NCBI GenBank assembly: GCA_014885115.2
Contig: WKLE02000878.1
Span: 1 to 54,920 of the forward strand
DNA from: Asterionellopsis glacialis
Lineage: Eukaryota > Bacillariophyta > Plagiogrammaphyceae > Rhaphoneidales > Asterionellopsidaceae
DNA: 54,920 nt
Direction: 5' to 3'
Position 1 is the stretch's first letter. Each line of letters opens with the position of its first letter. The notes under the pieces are model-generated. The model had not been told where the DNA came from. It did not search any database and was given only the letters and a program-made list of their open reading frames with translations. The position numbers were made by a program, and so were the translations under genes. Shown piece by piece: positions 10,578-23,070 of this stretch.

Positions 10578-13168
10578 AAACTGAAAAAGAGAAAGAAAAG
10601 AAGATGAAGATGAAGTGATTATTATTTAATTTTTAGAAAGTGAGGATGATACTTATGAACCAAACGAAATACAATGAATGGAATGTTGTTGGTAGGGAAT
10701 TTTGTTTTGTTTGGAGGCGGGTTTTTTTGTGGTGGATTCATTGGATATATGGAAACTTTTGGTGGGAAGCTACAATACGTGTACTTACTATTACTACTAC
10801 TCTAGATAGACTGTGTTGTTGTTTTGATACTTTTTTGGCATTCATCGATAGATGAGTCTGGAGTAGAGAAAAAGAATAGAAAGAGATGAAAAACAGACCA
10901 AGATTCTTGTCGTTTCTACAGTGCTGTGGTGAGGTGTTACTCCTTTTTCAATCTTTACTTTTGTGAACATGTATGATGGTGCACGATGCTTTGTCTTTTT
11001 CCCGTTCTTTTTTGATTTAAAAGAGTCGTTTAAAAATAACTCTTGGTCAAGTCGTACACCATTTTGCAAGCAAAGCAATGATTATGTGCTTTGTTAGATG
11101 AATGTGTTCTTCAATATTGGAGCAGTAATTTGAGTAGTGGTACTTCTATACATCAGAGCTGTAAGTGGTTCAATGAATATAGCAATTTACAGCAAAAGTA
11201 TTACTATGTGGGGTATGAGGAGTATCATTTAAAATGTCATGGTGCCCTTGCTCTTACAAGTAAATTCAATGCAGCCAGCAGCAACAACAAACAACTATAG
11301 TATGCGTGACTGATGAACAGACTATTTTTTCCTTTTCTTGGTGCTGCTATTACTATTTTCTTGGTTTGTTGAGTTGCATATAATGACTTTAGCTTTTACA
11401 ATTGAATTGCTCCTTTAAGTAAAATTTCATAATCATGGTGCGGGTGCTACCACCCAGTCATTTCTAACTCAATAAGCATCATCATAGCTATATTGTCAGA
11501 AGTATTTCTCCTACTAGTAGTTCTGTCAACCAGAAATATTCTCTGACTGTAGCTGTGCCAAGGGTGTTCCTTCTTTTTCCTTCACTCTCTAGAACAAATT
11601 GAGAAACTGCCCTCTAGTAGCGCTCCAATAAACTTACAAATACACAGTACTATTTTAATTAAAAAAAATGAATCAAGTCAACTAAAAATTTCAAAAAAAA
11701 AGAAAGAAGCACACTCTAATAGAATTGTAGGAATGTTTTGAACTCATCATGATGGTGCTTGTTTGTAAACAACAAAAGGTTTGTCATCCTTGTTGTCTAC
11801 AGTATTAGTACTATTGTTGTTGTGCTGCTTGAACAAGTAATATAATGAGTTCCAAGAAGTGCTGCTGTAGAAGAGGATTATATTTTGTTCAGTCATAATT
11901 TTTTCCATGTAAGAAGTGAAGAAAAAATTAGGATCTCATAAAAATGAAATAAAATGCAATCTCTTTTGGTGAAAAAGATAGGCATATGTCAAATTCATGG
12001 TCATTCTGTGATATGAAAGAGAGACTTAATTATTCATACTAAAGAAGTACCAGTAAAAATTGTTTCTTCTTGTATCCAGCTGTCTCTGGTCTCTGAATTG
12101 TATTGCCAAAAGATAATAATGCAGGGTGTTTGTTTGAGACCAGTTTTTTTTTCAAAAAAAAGTTGAGATTCCTAATATCTAGAGATATTGATTTCATCCT
12201 TTTCATAGCAGCCAGGTACTAGAATAGAACAGATCACAAATTGTATTTAAATTTAGTATTTGCAGTTCTCCTTTGTCGCCTTTTTTTGTTAAAAAGTTAA
12301 AAATAATATTTCTATTGGTATTTTTGTCTTTTGCTTTACAAATATTATTCCAAGCTTCCTAGACCAAACTATTACAAAAATAATGAACATTCTTTGACCA
12401 CAATCTACATTTTTTAGGTTTCTGCCACCCTGCCTGCCAGAAACAGGGGCCTGCCTGGTCAAAAATAAAATCCCCAACTGTGCAACCAGTGATAATATTT
12501 TACATCAAACACTTTTTCCTTTTGCTTTACCAATACTATTTCAAGCTTTGTGGACTAAACCATTATCAAAAAAGAACATTCTAAGGCCACAATCATGATT
12601 TTTCTACACCATGTTTGAAACAATTCTATTGAATGAGTTAGAAAGAGAGTATTAAAAGGATGGCAGTGAGACTACAAACAAAGGACAAGAAACTTAAGAA
12701 CAATAAGTATAGGTAGAAGAAGTGCAAGTTCAGGAAGACCAAGGTGACAATAACATTCCCCAAATTCACAAAACAGGAATTAAGCACTCTGTTAAATTCA
12801 AGCACTTCATTGTAGTGTAGTACTTGGAAGATGGTGACAATCATGAGACTACTAGGAAAGTACTACAACAAATACCTAGACAAAAAATATCAAGAGTAAA
12901 CTAAAGCCAATTGCGTACGTGAGTGAAATTGGCTGACAGATTAACAGATGAAGTGAAGAAAATATACAAGAAAGAATGCAAGAAACTTTCTGGAGATCTG
13001 AATGCTACATAGTCTAAACCATGATGTCCTATTGGGGAGGATTACTGTTTGATATGATTAAAAAGATGAGGAAAAGGGGGTTATTAGCTGTCTGGACATG
13101 TTGGGTCAGAGCAACCATGCAATGCTTCATGCACAAACATCACTTTAAAACCAACCAAAGAGAACACC
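10578..13168. other. AT-rich gene-free region
   Basis: No gene is supported; frames are short and biased by AT-rich sequence. The first few hundred bases probably hold the Sec61 gamma 3' untranslated region. From about 11.1 kb the composition and the decayed coding remnants further on suggest this is the start of the transposon-rich block. Confidence 0.45.
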
Positions 13169-14100
13169 ATGGCATGTAATAGATCAAGGAAGTTTTCTGT
13201 CTCCTCATCAAATTGGTCACACAAATTTACAAGAACAAAACAATTCACTTTCACACAAAGAAACAACAACAACAAGAATATAAAAAATGTACACAAAAAA
13301 TGTCAGCAATTTCACATTGGCCTTCAACACCACCACAGGATCAAGACTCATGGTGAGTTTCCTCTAGATAAGAATAACAAAGAACACCTACATGGTGCCT
13401 TCCCTCTTTCCACAAGGTATGCATTTGATCAAATCCCATTGGTATTGGGATTAGATCATACTTCCTGGGATGCCAAGGGAAGAGGTGGTGTCCCTGTCTC
13501 ACAGCTAAAATCTGGTCTGGAGAGAACAGAGTTTGTTTGATTCAGGTAATTTTCTGCCCTATAAATAAAGAAATTGGACATTACAGTAATTTCCATAGAA
13601 AGTGTAAGAGAATATGGCAAGGACAGCAATAGGCTTATGCAGATGGTATATTTGGATTTACTTCCAGTCCAAGGCTTGGGCACACAGGAGTTTCTGTTTT
13701 GATTGGGCAAAAATGCATCTCAAAGACATTTCTGCCCCCTCCACCAGATGCTTGTTTAGAGGCACAGCTTAAGTACTAGTTTGGAACTTTTTAAAGGAGT
13801 GGCTATGGAAAGATGACAATATAGAAAAGTGGGAAAATGGTAACTTTCCCATGTGGGAGCAACAAGCACAAAAAATGCACTTATTGAAGCAAGCATGGGA
13901 CAAGGTCAATCAATCACCAATTGTGTTGGAAAGATACTTTGAAAAAACCAGATACAGTATTATTACAGCAAATGGGGATTATGAAGATAACCTATGTCCC
14001 CAGAAATTCAAGAAAGGGGAATATGGAGTACTGGAAGTTGAAAATGATGATATTGCTGCATATGTGCATATGTGTATATGTGCAGCCTGATGGGATGATA
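13169..14100 (+). pseudogene. decayed pogo-like DDE transposase
   Basis: Remnants in several plus-strand frames follow the order of pogo-type transposases. The block STRYAFDQIPLVLG, with a Trp, a G and V-rich strand and SGLERTEF after it (13415-13540), matches the usual DQ-P...G-V-V...GLEKR segment. YFQSKAWAHRSFCFDWAKM (13655-13711) matches the Q-x-KAW-A-D segment. FLKEWLWKDDNIEKWENG and the stretch ending in FEKTRYSIITANGD (13785-13980) match the C-terminal helical part with FekTG. The middle that should carry the DN catalytic block is missing or unrecognisable, and stops interrupt it, so it is dead. The assignment is from memory of motif order. Confidence 0.5.
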
Positions 14101-14308
14101 GAAAATATACATCTGGGATGGGAATAATACAGGATGGACATTGTCAATTTCAGGAGATTTAAATTATTTAAATGTTTACTCGAAAATTTCCAAAAATTTC
14201 AAAGTAAAAAAACAATTCAAGTTTCTGCATTTTTCCAAAATTGCTGCAGTTGAAATGTTAAACTGTACCATTTCAATTGGACAATTGAAATTGTTATTTT
14301 CAATTACC

Positions 14309-14521
14309 ATGGGAAGAAGGGCTAACCACAATAAATATTGTGAATGTACATGTTATATTAAATGTCCACTTCAGCTAAGTGATGATGAACTTTTTAGAGA
14401 CAGGTGTTGTCAAGCAAGAAAAAGAAAAGCTGTTCAGGAAGCCAAGCAATTGGCCAAAAAGGATGTGAAGGATGGTAAAGTTAAGACAATTGATTCCTAT
14501 TTTTTTACAAAGTATTCCTAA
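14309..14521 (+). CDS. small Cys-rich, Lys-rich orphan frame
   Basis: A 70-residue frame starting MGRRANHNKYCECTC in a good start context (ACCATGG). It has a cysteine cluster (CECTCYIKC, then RCCQ), a basic helix (KRKAVQEAKQLAKKD) and ends VKTIDSYFFTKYS. The tail resembles a PCNA-interaction motif (hydrophobic, two residues, then aromatic pair) but lacks the leading Gln. No family was recognised. It sits between two decayed transposases and may be the first exon or surviving N-terminus of another element rather than a host gene. Confidence 0.3.
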   Translation: MGRRANHNKYCECTCYIKCPLQLSDDELFRDRCCQARKRKAVQEAKQLAKKDVKDGKVKTIDSYFFTKYS

Positions 14522-14792
14522 TTTTTTATGTAAATGGATAACAAGCAAGTAAGTAATTATGAATTGTAATGAGCTTCATTTCCCCCTTCTAGTGTTTGAT
14601 GAATTGTTCTGCAGTAGATTTTTGGAATGTTAAATCCAAACATTGATTATGTGGATTTGTACAATTGCTGGTTCTTGTTATTGTTTCCTTGGGCACAGCC
14701 AACAGGAATATCACTAAATTGTACTGTGTTCCAAAACTTGGTGACAATGATTCATGCCAAGTTTTGCATCCAATCAATACTGATTCCAGTGG

Positions 14793-15841
14793 TTATAGTA
14801 TGATCTTTACCGCTTTAGGCTCACACCAGTTCTCACATTTGTTTGCACAAGGACATCCTTTGTCAAACTTGTCACATTCTGGATAGTAGACATTTACTCC
14901 TCCTTTGTTATCTTTTGTTGGCAGTGATTGTACTAGACAGAGGGATACCACCCCCACAAATGATGCTGCATTTATCTCACCATTGTTTTGCATGAGCTCT
15001 TCTGCTGCTCTTCCAAAAATCCATTGACCATCTGCACAACAGTTTGTCCAATTTTCTTGTTTACGTTTAAAGTTTTCTCTGGAATCTTGGGAACCCATGC
15101 TCCATAACAAAACATCCACTGCACATAGAAATCCCTCTATCTTCCCTGATAATTTGGATACCTTCACTTGAAGCATCTGTGAAATGCAAAAACATAAACC
15201 TAAGCAGCCACATAATGAATTGTCAATGCTTGTGGTAGGTTTCTGGTAGGTCCAATGGTTCTGTAAGAAGAGGAATAACGTCCATTGGCAGATTCTTTGT
15301 GAAGGTCTTGAAATTGTTCTGTAAAATTAAAATGAGGGACCATTGATTTACAGCATTGTTATTGGGAGGAGATAGGTCTTCCCCCTTGTCATCCCTTTCA
15401 AGACTAACAATAGTAGAAGAGGATTTGCACTTGTCCCCAAGCCAAGAAGAAATATGGCCAATTAGTGTGTTGTGTGTTGGTGGTTTTCTTTTGAAATCAA
15501 CTCCTGTATCAAGGGAGTCTTTGACCCACTTCAAAACAACACCAAAAGCATAGAGATTAGTTATACCTAATGTATTGTCCAACAAGTCAATGAGCAGAAG
15601 ATAAGCCATTTGTGACTATAATTTCATAAATACATTCATCACAGGGTACCATGTGTACAGAACTATCAAATGTGGTGGGGATTAATTGTTCATCAGAATT
15701 GTCCTCCATAAAATGCTGGTTTGGTCTACTAGTAGGAGTTTGAAAAGTTGGAAGTTGTGTAAATGCTTTCATCAACAGAGAGATCATCAGAAGTATCAAC
15801 ATCCACTTATGTTGGAGGCATGACATGTTTGTGGGATACAT
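14793..15841 (-). pseudogene. broken coding sequence of unknown, probably transposon, origin
   Basis: Three minus-strand frames line up as one interrupted coding region: 15587-15841, 15223-15609 and 14793-15176. The middle piece has helical sequence (LLIDLLDNTLGITNLYAFG, then LKWVKDSLDTGVDF). The last piece ends in a Cys cluster, ECDKFDKGCPCANKCENWC, typical of a small zinc-binding tail. Codon-like periodicity and residue composition look like decayed protein sequence, but I do not recognise the family. The frame changes could be mutations or unseen introns. Confidence 0.35.
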
Positions 15842-16705
15842 TGTTAGGTACTAAGGGAAGGTTTGTGGATGTAGCTGTTGGGTGACAAATGAATTGTTGC
15901 TTATACAAGCAATCCCCCTGGGCAATGTGCAATAGTAGAAATCAATTCTGGTTGAAAGAGACTCCAGGACAATATGGACAGAAGAAGGAAAGTTTAGATA
16001 ATGGAGGCATGATGAAATGTGAAGCTTAGAAATAATTGTTGTCTTCTTGTTGTTGCATTGGAAGGAAATATATTCATCATGTAAACAGAAGTTGCCATTA
16101 TATATTAATATTATGAAATATAACACTAAATTTAGTAGTATCATCTATGTTTTCCATTATATTGGTATTATCATAATGTTAAAAACTGTTATGTTCACCC
16201 ATTATATAATGTGACAACATTTTACTACTTTTCCACTTGATCACAGACTGGCCAACTCCCTCATCAACCCATTATATTATAGGTTCAGCATTAAATTTTC
16301 TAATATTTATTTTCATAATATGATCTTAATATATAATGATATATCTGGGACTCTTTTCTCTCTTTTTATCCAGGTTATTTCACCTCCTTCCTTTCATTTC
16401 TCCTTTTTTATGTACTATAACTACTTGAAGTAGTACTGCTGTTCTTTTTTCCTCTCTACATGTACCTCCAATAGGCCACTTCCACTAGCCCATGCTCCCT
16501 TTAACACTGTCTTCTTCTTTTCTCCAACATGCATTTGCTCAACTGTTCTCCCCTCATTTGTTCCCACTATAGATTACAATGCCCGGATCTTACCTTTGTG
16601 ACTAATGTGGCAAATCCCCAGCTAACAGAAATAATCTTGAATGACACCTTTTAATCAACTGTCACAACAAGTTGAACAATTCTCACACTACCGACCACAG
16701 TATAG
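15842..16705. other. AT-rich spacer between transposon remnants
   Basis: No gene or clear repeat is visible. TATATTAAT and ATTATAT runs mark the 16.1-16.35 kb part. Confidence 0.4.
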
Positions 16706-19180
16706 ATGGTGGTGTCCTGTCTGATGATGGGATTCCTAAAGTTTACAATTTACAATGTTGAGGATTGTGCTAATCACAATTCACCCTGCAATTCAGATGA
16801 GGATAGCTCCCAGAATGATGATGCTTTTCTCTCTTTTAGTTTTCCTCTAAATTTCCACTCTGACACAAACTACAATAGACTTGGTGACTCTCCAGATTCC
16901 CAAAATTGTGCTAACAAAAAGACCTTAAAACAATGGCAAGAGCTTTGTGAGGCATCATTGTCTGACTCCAGTGTTTCCATTAGTCCTTATGAAGATGATT
17001 CTAGTATAGAGGATTTGGAATTTCTTAGATAAGGCAGTCAAAATGTATTGTATGGCAAGTTTAGAAGATGAAGTTAGCATAGCAAACTACCGGAGATACC
17101 TACGTTTTGTATTGGAAAGAAAAACAAAAATAGAGGATGAATTATGTTGCATTAAATGCAATATGAAAGTAGGAGAAACAATTGATAAGGTAACAGCAAT
17201 GTCATGAACGACAAAAAAAAAAGAAATTGTGGGGGAATAGTTTAAGCAAGGTAAGTGGATTATGTATCTGACAACAATAGTTTGGAAATTGCAGACAGAT
17301 TCTATGTTGCAGGCCAAAGCTTTTTATACATGTGCTTTTGCCAAGGATGTAATTAAAGAATTCATGGATAACAACTGGGAAGAGAAAGAGATGTGGTCAT
17401 TGAAAAAACTGTGGAATGGGGACATGAAAGTATTTCAGCTGGGGAAAACTGCATTGACTGCTCTAGATGGCAAGAAACAGTATGACAGGAAGGATAATTG
17501 GTACAACAGAGCATTTTTTTCAATTGCTGTGGCAAGGTTTGGACAAGAGGGGAGAGATAGATGCCTTGTATAAACTTTCAAAGGATGGGTGTGAAGATGA
17601 AACAGCAACAGCAAGATGTTTACCTTTTTTAGCAAGTTTCTGTTTGGAGAAGGAGTGTGACAGTTCACAAAATTTCAAAATTGCAAGTAATCTGAAACAG
17701 TTGTCAAAAAAGTTTGATTGGAATGTGCATTTAAAAGAGATGCATGGAAAAACATTGGCAGAAATGTTGATATAAAAAAAATTGGCATACATACAGACTG
17801 TGTTACACAATAATATTTTTGAGGACCAAGAGGGGGGAGGTGGATCAAAGTGGCACCCAAAGGACAACAAAGGGTTGCATTTTACAACACAGAAGTCAGG
17901 GGTCATAGGAGGATGGAGCCAGGAAGGACTTGATTTCCATCTGGAACAGGTAAAGAAGGACATTGACAACAAAAAATTATATAATGAAAAATACAAAGAC
18001 AACAAAAAATTGAGGCCGGACTACTGCAGTTTCAATGACAGAGGTGATGATCCTATGTGGATGCGGCAGATACTTAGATTAGACATAGATATCTTGAAGA
18101 AAAATGAGTTGCTCATTTTAAGTGACTTCTCTGCAATCTTTGATCTCAGAGCAATGGAGGCAAAGAATTCCTTGATCAATGCTCATGCTGTATTGGACAA
18201 TTTTGTCAAATAGAAGAACAACAAATGTAAATGTGTCAAATGAGGGTGAGAACAAGGGGAGAACAGAAAAATAAAAATAAATGACTGTTTTGTGCATCGA
18301 TTTTTTGTGGAGACACTTACTAAGGAAAAAAAGACAGACCACGCAATTCATCACACTTGTCTACAGAAAATAATAGAGTATTATAAAAAATACTTTTGTG
18401 AAGTTCTTGGGGTAGAATTGAAGAGAGCAATAATCTGGACAGATAATGCCCCAACCCAATATAGATGTAAGCAAAACTTTGTGATGGTAGCATCCATTCA
18501 AGAACGTCATGCTGAACTTGAATTGATACACAGGCTTGCAGTAGTAGATAATTTCAAGGGTCCTTATGATGCCTTTGGAAAAGATTCACAAAGAACTGTG
18601 AAAAAGTGTGAAGAAAATGATAGAAGGTCACCAACAGCCCTTCATGCTTTCATCAATTTCAAAAGGGAGTTGGGTGATTTTAGTAAATTGGTACCATGAA
18701 AATGTACAAGATGGAAAAGGACAAACATTTAAAAGGAAAATGAACTTACGACCTGGATGGGAGATATCTTTATTATGTCATGGAAGATGAGGGAGAGAAA
18801 GCTATGTTAGAAACAAGGTTCCCAGATGTCATCACTCCTGTAATGTGACAGAAAAAAATGTTTGACACAGTAGGAAAAGAAGCTGTTACAAGGATATCAA
18901 AACTACATGAAGTTGTGTTGATAGATTGTGAAATTCCAGTCAACAGAAAAAGAACATTTTTTCTGGCAAGGATTTCAGATCTGCCATGCAAGTGTGTAAA
19001 CTGTTGTTTACAACAGGATTCACATGGAGACTTACTTGACATGTGTAGATACAAACAGTGATGTCAAACAAGGGTTTCAAACATTACCATTGACAGAAAT
19101 GGTAACAATGGTAACAATGACAACATGGACAACATGGATGACAACAGTGATGCAGAGTCCATGTGTTCTGTTGCTGAAGA
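16706..19180 (+). pseudogene. decayed DDE-type transposase of unassigned family
   Basis: Plus-strand fragments in shifting frames (16706-17032, 17040-17205, 17262-17573, 17540-17775, 17782-18213, 18292-18699, 18780-19061) read as one degraded protein. A transposase-like catalytic layout is present: LLILSDFSAIFDLRAMEA (Asp at 18124), AIIWTDNAPTQYRCKQNF (Asp at 18442) and NFKGPYDAFGKDSQRTVKK (Asp at 18568). The last two resemble the SDG/TDN-x-x-x-QYK and HGKGxxDGxGG blocks of a transposase group found in animals and algae. A Cys-rich tail (CKCVNCCLQQD) follows. Multiple stops and frameshifts show it is inactive. Confidence 0.5.
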
Positions 19181-19439
19181 ATAAAATAAAATAAATTGAG
19201 TAGACAACCAGTACATTTCTACAGGGATGTGGCAGCAAAGAACAAATCTTGTGGCTCAGGTGTCAGCAGATGCAAACAGCATGTGCCAGTTGGCCAATTT
19301 CCAAAAAAAGCAAGAAACTAGGGAAGTTGAGGTTGAATTAACTCCAGGTACTGTACCTTTTGTGTGAAATCAGTTTCTTCCTAACAGGATTTTGCAGGAA
19401 AATCCATACACATAATTTTTGTAGATTCAGTAGGATGAC

Positions 19440-22217
19440 ATCAGCAAATGGTCATTTTTATTGTCATGCTTGAAGTTTGTTGCTAGCCTCTCCTCCAAAT
19501 TCAGAGTAGTGTCAGGGTGTTCTTTGACCTCCCCCCAATGCATGCGTCTGTTGAAAATATACTGGTATGCTACACAACAAAAAATCTTTGTTTTTGCAAA
19601 TTGCAAAGCATTCAACAATGGTGAGAAGGCAATGGTCATCATACATTGGGAAGCCTCCCTCCATTGTATGTATCCAAAAGACACTGTCCTCATCATGATG
19701 TTGAGGATGGTTCCTCAACTGGATACAACAGGGGAAGGTCTCTGATGATAGAATCATACAAGGTTTTGAGCAAGGTAATTTTGGAGGCAACTGAAGGTGT
19801 TTGGTACCAAATTTTGTCTGTTAGTGAGTTTATTTTGGCAACAGATGATATTCAGAAGGCTACAGGGGTTGACTGGGAGTATTTACTTCCATTGTTATTG
19901 ACTTGTGGGTTGGTGTATTCGGTTGTGACATCAGACATGAAGCAGATACAAATCAAGTTGGCACAGTGACAGGAGTTACAGTTGGATCTAAAGAACAAGA
20001 AACCTTTTGAAGTAACTTGTGTGAGAAGGCTCAACCATGGAGAAGAATACTTTTTTTTGTTGGACGTCCATCATATAGGTCTCCTTTGGTACAAGAAGAT
20101 GAAGATAGGACATGGAGGTATGCCAGGACAATTGTACAAAATACTAAACTAGTGAAAGAGTTTGCTGAAGAAATTTTGAATCACAGGAGATACAAAAGAG
20201 TGATGGAGGATGAATGTAAAACTAGAAGAGAAGCAAATACAAAGGAAAGAAATAGAACTATTGAAGCAGAAATTGCCCAGCAGGTGGAGGGCTCAATTTG
20301 TTTTGCATTGGCATTAGATTTGGAGAGATGGCCACAACTATCAAGAACAGATGCGAGAGCAATTCAAATTTTAACTTCAAGACAAGCAAGCCACAAAGCA
20401 AGATACAACGTTGTTCATACTGCAACATTATGGGGATGGAATGATTATTTTCTCATGGTAAAAACTAGGACAAGGGTTGCAAAAGCCACTTGTAACCAGG
20501 TAGCATATGATCTGGGGTATCCAAAATATTTGGCATACACCCAGATTGCTGCATGGTATGCATCTCTAAATGACATGGTAAGTAATGGTGAAGACGTTGA
20601 TCCTTTGTATCCTTCAAATGCAGGCAGTTAAAAATATACAGATGAACTAGATAAAGAACATCCAGGGTATCTCCATGAATTGTTTTGATATGCGCAGATT
20701 GTGAAGGGATTGTTGTCAATCTTCACTGAATTGGCAGAAACCATGAATAAAAAATCAGGAACTCCAGGTGAGCTACATCCAACTATCTGCTTATCTTGTA
20801 ATCAACTAACTACTTGGTTCTACCACCAAGGTGGAAAAGAATCAAGTCCTGTTGAAAAACCTTTGCTGACTGATGAGCACAAAAAAAAAAGTTGCTTGGG
20901 CAAGAAAGTATTTCAACCTTATTGCAGATCCACTAAAACCTGTTGCTTTTTTAGATGTAAAGTGGTTTTATACAACAAACCATCATTGAAAGCTTAAACT
21001 GTTACCTAAGGGACACTATGAAATAGAGATTCCAAAACACCAAAAGCCAAAGATCTGTTCATGGAGGTATCCAGTCAAGGTTTGTTGTTGTGTTTTGTTT
21101 TGTTTGAATGCTGACAAGTAGTACCCTTCTGCTAACTCTCCTCTTATTCTTTGCAATTCACCCCTTTTTATAACAGGTGATGTATATGGGTATAGTTCTT
21201 GCTTGTCCAAATAAAGAAAAAAACTTTGATGGAAGAGTGTTTATGAAAAGGGGTAGCAAACAAAAGAAAGTAGCAAAGGGATCCAGGAAGTCATGGTTTT
21301 CAATTGATATACATGGCAATGATGAGTTGAATGAGGGGTGTTGGTGCACAATACTTTCCAATATTGTTGAGGACAATGAAGATGTTACCGTACAATATTC
21401 CTTGGATTTGTTGATTGATATGTATGATCTAGATGAGTTTGTAGCCAAGCAATTGATATTTTATTATGTAGCAGATACAGGTGCTGATAAAAAGAAGAAA
21501 AAGTTTGTGGACTTGAATGATGATCCAGACTTGAATGAGTTGGGAAGGTTCACCGATTTGGATGGGACACAGAAGGATTTGACTCTTACAGATGTACAAC
21601 TTTGTGTTAAATCGGAAAAGGGTGACAAAGTAGATGAGGATGTGTCTTACAACTCTAAGTTTATGCTGAAATGGATTCCTGAAGTGGCCAAGGCTATGAG
21701 AGAAGTGTATAATTGGATACCAATAACCAAAAAATTGTATTTGGTGACGGATAATGCTGGAGGTCATGGAAAGGATAATGCAAAGGATTTATACACTGAA
21801 GAACTCAACAAACATAACATTTAAACAATCTGAAAGGTACCAAGATCACCAGAGATGAACATGCTAGATTTGGGAATTTGGATGAGCATTTAAGAAGCTG
21901 TGATGAGGGTTCACCATAATCGTCGCTGCCATCATGATGCATTGGCTAAGAGTGTAGATGATGCATGGGACAACTATTTAAATGAAAGGGCTTTTGAAAA
22001 TGTTCATGGATGATTGAAAGTTGTTTTACAGTTGATTGTAAAGGATCAAGGTGGTAATAAGCTTGTGGAGAAACACAGGGGGAAGCTTTTCCGAGATGCA
22101 ACAATTGTTGATCTCACGTCCGTAGATGATGACCAAAACACAATAATCAATATAGACATGGCTGACCAGGAAACTGGTGATGACAATCTTATTGACAATG
22201 AGTCTGATACGGACTAA
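19440..22217 (+). pseudogene. decayed Tc1/mariner-like (DD38D) transposase
   Basis: The catalytic core is recognisable. LTDEHKKK and RVAWARKYFNLIADP lead to FLDVKWFYTTN (first Asp, 20954), LYLVTDNAGGHGKDNAKD (second Asp, 21750) and VPRSPEMNMLDLGIWMSI (third Asp, 21867). There are 38 residues between the second and third Asp. An upstream WFYHQGGKESSPVEKP block looks like the end of the DNA-binding domain. A 97-nt GT-AG gap (21080-21176) joins YPVK to VMYMGIV in frame, like a spliceosomal intron. In-frame stops after KHNI, TI, WMSI and VHG, plus frame changes upstream, show inactivation. Fragments from 19440 to 20000 may be its N-terminus or a separate relic. Terminal inverted repeats were not located. 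Confidence 0.75.
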
Positions 22218-23070
22218 TAAAAAATTGTAAAATAACTACTCCAGTTACCACCATCAACATTATTTCTTCAACTACTTTTACGGAATTTTCATAAATGTGA
22301 GAGTTTTTATGTTCTATCTGGTACATCAACACGTAGGATTCTACATTACTTAGGAGCTGATGACGTGTCTACTGATTCTACCAAAATTTCCTGTATGTAC
22401 ATTTGAACGGGTTTCTGGTAGAAAGAAACTGATTTGACACGAAAGGTACTTTGCTTGTAGGACCTACTGTACAGGTGCAGTCAGTATCCTGTTAAGATAG
22501 GCCCAGAGAACTGTCTGTGCCCCTCTAAGTCCTACGTGAACTAGGTACGGGCACATCAAGTATTAGGTGCTACCTTATACAGTTTTTCTACCTCTATCGT
22601 CTTGACCACGTACTTACGTAACTACCTATCACTTCCAATATCATATATTGTGTACACTGAGAGCCACGTCATCGCCCAAGTTGAGGTATTTTTTTATTAT
22701 TTTGGCTAGAGAGCTAGTACAGTATGCATACATCATTTTTTATTTTGGATTGTTTTTATGCATGCATGCCAACCGGTGACATCGCCGTCGATAGTCCTGA
22801 TAAAAGAAAGCACCTCTAGAGAGAGAGTCTACCTGGTATAAACATTGGGAAGGTTCAAATTCTAAACAGCAAAGCCGAGGGACCATATTCTAAACAGCAA
22901 AGCTGTGGGACCATAGTTAAACATAGCCATAAAGCTTCTTGAAAAATAAAAGGAGACACACCGTGCCCTAAGAATATCGGAGTTATCTTACAAACACATT
23001 CTTTCAATCGCTCTTTACATAAAATTCCACAGAAAAAATTCAGGTGCGAAAACCTTGAAAAAAAGACACC
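22218..23070. other. intergenic region with palindromes, promoter side of next gene
   Basis: No gene is supported. A CTCTAGAG palindrome lies at 22814-22821, about 250 bases before the next start codon, followed by TACCTGGTA at 22831. A nearby AAATTCTAAACAGCAAAGC word occurs twice in close variants (about 22856 and 22889). Confidence 0.5.

Noticed and set aside
21740..22020. In-frame TAA and TGA codons in the mariner relic as evidence of a variant genetic code
   Set aside because: Neighbouring intact genes use all three stops normally, and the relic also has frameshifts, so decay explains the stops.
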